Shown: positions 59,935 through 64,000 of the stretch, in pieces | How positions within the stretch are numbered: the stretch's first letter is position 1 | How the letters are laid out: each line of letters starts with the position of its first letter | The notes under the pieces: generated by a model | The model's input: only the letters and a program-made list of their open reading frames with translations | Databases searched by the model: none | Told to the model about the DNA's origin: nothing | Assembly: GCA_963704835.1 (NCBI GenBank) | Contig: CAVPHW010000003.1 | Span: 124,001 to 188,000 of the forward strand | From: GCA-2746605 sp963704835 | GTDB taxonomy: Bacteria > Bacteroidota > Ignavibacteria > Ignavibacteriales > Melioribacteraceae | Length of the DNA: 64,000 bases | Direction of reading: 5' to 3' | Translations under genes and position numbers: made by a program

Positions 59935-60504
59935 ATGATGAAAAATATATTCTATCCCGCAGTAATATTATTGAGTTTTTCTGTTTTTACGATCGGCTCT
60001 GAGTTTAATGTTAAGAAATCAGAAAAGAACCAAGTCAAATTTATTTCTGATGCTCCAATTGAAGATTTTGAAGGAGTAACCAATAATATTGATGGCTATC
60101 TTTTTTATGAAAATGAAATTACCAATAAAAGTCAATTATATTTTGAAGTTGACCTAAGAACATTAGATACAGGCATAGGTTTAAGAAATAGACACATGCG
60201 CGAAAACTATTTGGAGACAGATAAATTCCCTATTGCGGCTTATACCGGGATGATTTATTCAGCAGAAAGGATTGGTGAAAATAAATTTAATGTAATTGTA
60301 AAAGGGGAAATGAATATTCATGGTATTACAAGAAATCAAGAAGTAAAAGGGGTTGTTGAAATTACAGCAAAAGGTGTGAGAATCACAGCAAATTTTATCG
60401 TAAAACTTACAGATCATAAAATTGATGTGCCAAGTTTAATGTTCATGAAAATTGATGAAAATATGGACTTGCAATTAGATTTTTATTTGGCACCATCTAA
60501 ATAA
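59935..60504 (+). CDS. YceI-family protein
   Basis: I start at ATG 59,935, seven bases after AGGAG (59,923-59,927); ATGs at 59,929 and 59,938 are alternatives. The signal peptide NIFYPAVILLSFSVFTIGS precedes a lipocalin-like YceI domain: VKFISDAPIEDFEGVTNNIDGYLFYE, LRTLDTGIGLRNRHMRENYLETDKFPIA and MNIHGITRNQEVKGVVEITA. YceI proteins bind isoprenoid or amphiphilic ligands in the periplasm. Here the neighbours suggest a redox-linked role. Confidence 0.85.
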   Translation: MMKNIFYPAVILLSFSVFTIGSEFNVKKSEKNQVKFISDAPIEDFEGVTNNIDGYLFYENEITNKSQLYFEVDLRTLDTGIGLRNRHMRENYLETDKFPIAAYTGMIYSAERIGENKFNVIVKGEMNIHGITRNQEVKGVVEITAKGVRITANFIVKLTDHKIDVPSLMFMKIDENMDLQLDFYLAPSK

Positions 60505-60515
60505 ACGGAGACCAG

Positions 60516-61367
60516 GTGAATAGTGCTTTTAAAATTATAACAATTATCCTTTTAGCAACCACAATTAATATTTTGGGACAAGAAAGTAAAATTAAGTGGA
60601 ATAGAAGCTCTGATGAAGTTCAGAGTAAATTACATTTATTTCATTCTACGCATGCAATAAATTTGCCAACAACCGAAACTAATCAAAAAGGTGATCTTGA
60701 GTTTGAAATTTCACATAGATTTTTACCTTCAATCAATGAGGGAATAAAATCACTTTACGGATTTGATGGTCCTGCAAATATTAAATTTTCATTGGGTTAT
60801 TCACTCACTGATGATTTTACAATAACTCTTGCACGTACAAATGTTGATGATAATTTATTACTTAAAGGGAAGTATCAGTTATTTCAGTTTGATAACACTA
60901 CAATGCCTTTTCAATTAGCCTTTGAAGGTGGTTTTGCATGGAATAGTGATCCAATTGGCAGAGAATCATACGACAATAGAAATTTTCAATATTACGTTCA
61001 ACTTATATTCAATACTCTTATTGATAAGAAATTAGGGATTGGGATAGTTCCAAGTTATTTATATAACAGCCATATATACTGCCCCGAAAAGGAATACTCA
61101 TTTACTCTTGGCGCAAATCTACAATATTATATTTCCAGTTCTTGGAGTATTCTGGCAGATTGGAATCCAACGGTTTCAGGGTTTAGGAATAAATATAACT
61201 CGTTAGGTTTTGGTATAGAGTTGGAAACAGGTGGTCATTTTTTCAAAATAATTCTAACTAATAATTCTAGCCTAAATCCAACACAATATATTTCTGGAGC
61301 AGATCTCCCTATAAAAATTGATAATTGGAGAATAGGTTTTAATATAACAAGACTTTTAAAATTCTAA
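60516..61367 (+). CDS. DUF5777 outer-membrane beta-barrel protein
   Basis: Translation begins at GTG 60,516, 11 bp after the YceI stop. The 283 residues include a signal peptide (NSAFKIITIILLATTINILGQ) and the DUF5777 pattern LHLFHSTHAINLPTTETNQKGDLEFEISHRFLPSINEGIKSLYGFDGPANIKFSLGYSLTDDFTITLARTN, ending INITRLLKF-like. It is a barrel often found directly after YceI and cytochrome lipoprotein genes, suggesting a shared electron-transfer or lipid function at the outer membrane. Confidence 0.8.
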   Translation: MNSAFKIITIILLATTINILGQESKIKWNRSSDEVQSKLHLFHSTHAINLPTTETNQKGDLEFEISHRFLPSINEGIKSLYGFDGPANIKFSLGYSLTDDFTITLARTNVDDNLLLKGKYQLFQFDNTTMPFQLAFEGGFAWNSDPIGRESYDNRNFQYYVQLIFNTLIDKKLGIGIVPSYLYNSHIYCPEKEYSFTLGANLQYYISSSWSILADWNPTVSGFRNKYNSLGFGIELETGGHFFKIILTNNSSLNPTQYISGADLPIKIDNWRIGFNITRLLKF

Positions 61368-61380
61368 GAAAGGAGAAACA

Positions 61381-61575
61381 ATGAAAAAAAATATGGGAAA
61401 AACTGATCAAATTTTACGAGGTATTTTAGGAATAACCATAGTTGGCTGGGGAGTGGTATCAGAATCATGGTTGGGGGCGATTGGTTTAATACCACTCTTT
61501 ACAGCCTTTGTTAGTTGGTGTCCCGCATACGTACCTATTAAATTTTCAACAAGAAGCAGTAATAAAAAAGATTAA
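61381..61575 (+). CDS. DUF2892 small membrane protein
   Basis: The 64-residue protein has two helices and the WCPAYVPIKFST motif. It resembles the protein at 34,106-34,294 throughout (MKKNMGKTDQILRGILGITIVGWG against MKKNIGSLDKNLRISLGAIILIIG). It has AAGGAG 4 bp before the start and lies between the DUF5777 and repeat-cytochrome genes, so it is part of this operon. Function unknown. A thiol near the membrane is the only recognisable feature. Confidence 0.8.
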   Translation: MKKNMGKTDQILRGILGITIVGWGVVSESWLGAIGLIPLFTAFVSWCPAYVPIKFSTRSSNKKD

Positions 61576-61590
61576 TAAAAGGAGAGAACC

Positions 61591-63222
61591 ATGAAAAAAA
61601 GATTAAGTTTTTTAGTAATACTTTTTTTGGTATCAAGTAGTTTCTTGCTAGAAGCTAGAGACTATAGAGTTGATCAAGTACCAAACGGAAGTAAATTCAG
61701 TTGTAACACTTGTCACACAAGTGGTGGAGGAACCCCAAGGAATGATTTTGGGAAGCTTATTCAAAAATCATTTTTAGCACAGGAAGGAAGTCAGTTTAAT
61801 GTGATTTGGAGTCCACTTTTAGCAAGTTTAGACGCTGATAATGACGGCGTAACAAATGGACAAGAATTACAAGATCCTTTTGGTGTTTGGACATCTGGAA
61901 CAGCAAACCCGGGTAATGCTAACCTTGTAACAGCCGCTGGCTTAAGTAGCTCAAGTCCACTTACAAATCTTACTGTGAACTTTACTGGAATGACTCCACA
62001 TGTTGGGCAAATGCTATACTTAAGAGTTTATGATAGAAGTGATATGAAAGAAGTTGGAAGAACTACTGCAACTGTTGCTGAAAGTTTCAATGTTACTTTA
62101 AGTGTAGTTTTGGCTGGTCACAGTTATTATGTGGACTTTTTTACAGATCATAACTCAAATAGTAAATATGATGCTCCACCTGCAGACCATGCATGGAGAC
62201 TGGAATTAAATAATGCTCAAGGAAATGACGTAGTTAATTTTGCTCACAATACTAATTTTACAGATATTAATTGGGCTTACATGTTGAAAATTAATTTTAC
62301 TGGTATGACTCCACATCTTAATCAATTACTTGAAATTCGAGTTGAAGATGATTTGACTTCAGAAGAAATAATAAGAAAAAGAATAGAGTCTATTCCCTCT
62401 GCTGATTTTGTAGTTGAACTACCAGGCGTAAAAATGGGCAAAGAGTATAAAGTTGAAATGTATTCAGATCATAATAAAAATGGTATTTATGATTCTCCTC
62501 CAGCAGATCATGCATGGGAAATAAAATTTGAAAATAATTCTGGGGATTTTACAGCAGACTTCGCTCACAACACAAGTTTCAAAGATGTTGGTTGGAAATA
62601 TTTGCACACATTAAACCTTATTGGTATGACTCCGCATGTTGGACAACAAATGTTTTTGAGAATTGTCCGTAATGATAATAGTGAAGAAGTTGGTCGAAAA
62701 TCTTTTGTAATTCCTGGAGCAGAATTTTCTGTTAGTATTCCTCAGATTGAGATGAACCATGATTATAATGTTGACTTTTTCTCGGATCATAATGGGAATG
62801 GAGTTTATGATGCTCCTCCAGCTGATCATACTTGGAGATTAACATTTAATAGTGCAACCGGTAATTTTGTACAAAACTTCACACACAATACTAATTTTGT
62901 AGATATTGGTTGGAGCGATGTAACATCAGTTGAAGAAAATATATTTGCCGATATTCCAAATGAGTTTTCGTTATCTCAAAATTACCCAAATCCATTTAAC
63001 CCGGAAACAAGAATTAGATTCTCATTACCGGATGCATCTTTTGTAAATGTAAAAGTTTATGATATAATTGGAAAAGAAGTAGCAACAATTGTAAATCAAA
63101 ACCTACCTTCTGGAGTGCACGAAGTTCCTTTTGATGCACGCAGTTTAGAAAGTGGAGTTTATGTTTATAGGATTTCTGCTAATAATTTTAATGAAAGTAA
63201 AAAAATGATTCTAATAAAATAG
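61591..63222 (+). CDS. secreted mono-haem protein with three tandem repeats and T9SS tail
   Basis: The 543-residue protein has a signal peptide (FLVILFLVSSSFLLEA), one c-haem site (CNTCH, 38-42) and a calcium-type loop DADNDGVTNGQEL (81-93). Three repeats of about 105 residues follow, each starting with (N/I)FTGMTPHVGQ and holding DHNxNGxYDxPPADHxW, at about 127-232, 233-338 and 339-445. The last 85 residues form the T9SS sorting domain (SLSQNYPNPFNPETRIRFSL...SKKMILIK). It is exported to the cell surface and may bring a haem there. The repeat family is not one I can name. Confidence 0.85.
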   Translation: MKKRLSFLVILFLVSSSFLLEARDYRVDQVPNGSKFSCNTCHTSGGGTPRNDFGKLIQKSFLAQEGSQFNVIWSPLLASLDADNDGVTNGQELQDPFGVWTSGTANPGNANLVTAAGLSSSSPLTNLTVNFTGMTPHVGQMLYLRVYDRSDMKEVGRTTATVAESFNVTLSVVLAGHSYYVDFFTDHNSNSKYDAPPADHAWRLELNNAQGNDVVNFAHNTNFTDINWAYMLKINFTGMTPHLNQLLEIRVEDDLTSEEIIRKRIESIPSADFVVELPGVKMGKEYKVEMYSDHNKNGIYDSPPADHAWEIKFENNSGDFTADFAHNTSFKDVGWKYLHTLNLIGMTPHVGQQMFLRIVRNDNSEEVGRKSFVIPGAEFSVSIPQIEMNHDYNVDFFSDHNGNGVYDAPPADHTWRLTFNSATGNFVQNFTHNTNFVDIGWSDVTSVEENIFADIPNEFSLSQNYPNPFNPETRIRFSLPDASFVNVKVYDIIGKEVATIVNQNLPSGVHEVPFDARSLESGVYVYRISANNFNESKKMILIK

Positions 63223-63255
63223 AAACAGCTCATTCTTCAATTCACATTTTAATCT

Positions 63256-63292
63256 AAACCGTATAATTCCATATTATGCGGTTTTTTTTTGG
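63256..63292 (+). terminator. rho-independent terminator of the redox cluster
   Basis: The stem AAACCGTATAA / TTATGCGGTTT (one G:U pair) has a 7-nt loop and is followed by a run of T residues, 33 bp past the stop at 63,222. Confidence 0.85.
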
Positions 63293-63390
63293 GAATCCTC
63301 TCTTAATTTTACTTTATAGCATAAATCGAAAGTTACAATTTATTATATTTACCGTCATTAAAATTTAAGTCACTTTTAGGTGAAATATAC

Positions 63391-64000
63391 GTGTCAACTT
63401 TAAAACCAAAGCTATTTACAACCATAAAAAATTATAATAAAGAACAATTCTTTGCTGATGTAACAGCTGGAGTTATTGTTGGAATTGTTGCTTTACCTTT
63501 AGCTATTGCCTTCGGTATTGCTAGCGGTGTTACTCCTGAAAAGGGAATTATAACTGCAATTGTTGCGGGTTTCATCATTTCGGCATTAGGTGGAAGTCGT
63601 GTTCAGATTGGTGGACCAACTGGTGCATTTATTATTATTGTTTATGGAATTGTTCAACAATATGGCCCAACCGGACTTGCTATTGCAACAATGATGGCGG
63701 GTGTTATCCTTGTAATCATGGGATTAGTAAAATTTGGTTCCTTAATAAAGTTTATTCCATATCCAGTTGTTGTTGGGTTCACAAGTGGAATAGCTTTGCT
63801 GATATTTTCAACTCAGGTTAAAGATTTTTTTGGGCTTAAAATGGAGGTTATTCCTTCAGAATTTCATGAAAAGTGGGTGGCTTATTTCTACTCATTTTCA
63901 TCAGTAAATTATTATGTCTTAGGAATTGGGCTTACAGCATTGTTAATAATGATGTTTTGGCCAAAAGTATCTCATCGAATTCCAGGATCTTTGATTGCAA
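63391..64000 (+). CDS. SulP-family anion permease, N-terminal part (runs off the right edge)
   Basis: The GTG at 63,391, with AGGTGA at 63,378-63,383, opens a frame that is still open at the window end (203 codons): VSTLKPKLFTTIKNYNKEQFFADVTAGVIVGIVALPLAIAFGIASGVTPEKGIITAIVAG, then GGSRVQIGGPTGAFIIIVYGI. This is the standard SulP start (DLxAGxxVGxxxLPxAMAFGxASG). SulP proteins move sulfate, bicarbonate or other anions. A STAS domain would be expected beyond the edge. Confidence 0.85.
   Translation, partial: MSTLKPKLFTTIKNYNKEQFFADVTAGVIVGIVALPLAIAFGIASGVTPEKGIITAIVAGFIISALGGSRVQIGGPTGAFIIIVYGIVQQYGPTGLAIATMMAGVILVIMGLVKFGSLIKFIPYPVVVGFTSGIALLIFSTQVKDFFGLKMEVIPSEFHEKWVAYFYSFSSVNYYVLGIGLTALLIMMFWPKVSHRIPGSLIA

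Noticed and set aside
1..64000. tRNA, rRNA, prophage, integrase and transposase genes
   Set aside because: No cloverleaf, rRNA core sequence, phage structural gene or recombinase motif was recognised by eye on either strand; a dedicated search could still find a small RNA gene.

Overview
The window is AT-rich and carries no ribosomal or transfer RNA gene. It looks like a free-living, Gram-negative, anaerobically respiring member of the Ignavibacteria or a close Bacteroidota/Chlorobi relative. Two secreted proteins end in the type IX secretion (Por) sorting domain with the SQNYPNPFNP motif. There are many outer-membrane barrels, AT-rich spacers, weak Shine-Dalgarno sites and a TAnnTTTG-type promoter. 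Lineage is inferred from these features only.

Layout. (1) 1-19,932, almost all on the minus strand, is a respiratory island. From the promoter side it holds a NifX/NifB-like small protein, a HybA-like ferredoxin, a HybB/NrfD-like quinol-reactive membrane subunit, a 13-heme cytochrome, a haem-binding sensor kinase, two response regulators fused to GcvH (lipoyl-type) domains, a 23-heme cytochrome, a membrane cytochrome b, a 16-heme cytochrome fused to a b-type domain (CbcL-like), a 7-heme NapC/NrfH-type protein and a 4-heme cytochrome. A sigma-54 enhancer-binding regulator lies just upstream. TTGCAAC inverted repeats and a -24/-12 promoter sit between it and the first gene. The far left holds a truncated NHL lipoprotein and a striking three-part chimeric ORF (propeller, histidine kinase, cytochrome). 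(2) 20,092-23,480 has a trifunctional chorismate mutase/prephenate dehydratase/DAHP synthase gene. Its last 110 bp are duplicated, and a Fic AMP-transferase gene with 11-bp phased iterons in its promoter lies between the two copies. (3) 23,481-36,850 is mixed housekeeping: a MscS channel, GNAT enzyme, EamA transporter, orphan Phd antitoxin, a LolCDE/MacB-like lipoprotein-export operon (one permease frameshifted), AMP nucleosidase and a PAP2 phosphatase. (4) 36,971-50,767 has a hybrid kinase, ornithine aminotransferase, a decayed barrel gene, thioesterase, a DUF2723 membrane protein, glycosyltransferase, CDP-alcohol phosphatidyltransferase, two methyltransferases and a T9SS-secreted protein. 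(5) 50,768-56,380 has a candidate small RNA, a DUF1028 hydrolase, a cation/proton antiporter, arginine deiminase and an M29 aminopeptidase. (6) 56,541-64,000, plus strand, is a second redox cluster: porin, flavinylated FMN-binding protein, small membrane protein, Crp/Fnr regulator, cytochrome lipoprotein, YceI, DUF5777 barrel, DUF2892 protein, a cytochrome with triple repeats and a T9SS tail, and the start of a SulP permease.

How it may work together (inference): quinol oxidised by the HybA/HybB-like and cytochrome b subunits would pass electrons into about 60 periplasmic c-haems. The haem sensor kinase and the sigma-54 activator would set expression. The terminal acceptor cannot be read from the sequence. 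The most unusual items are the GcvH-receiver pair beside a zinc-ribbon-bearing haem kinase, the Fic insertion with its iterons and 110-bp direct repeats, and the three-gene chimera.
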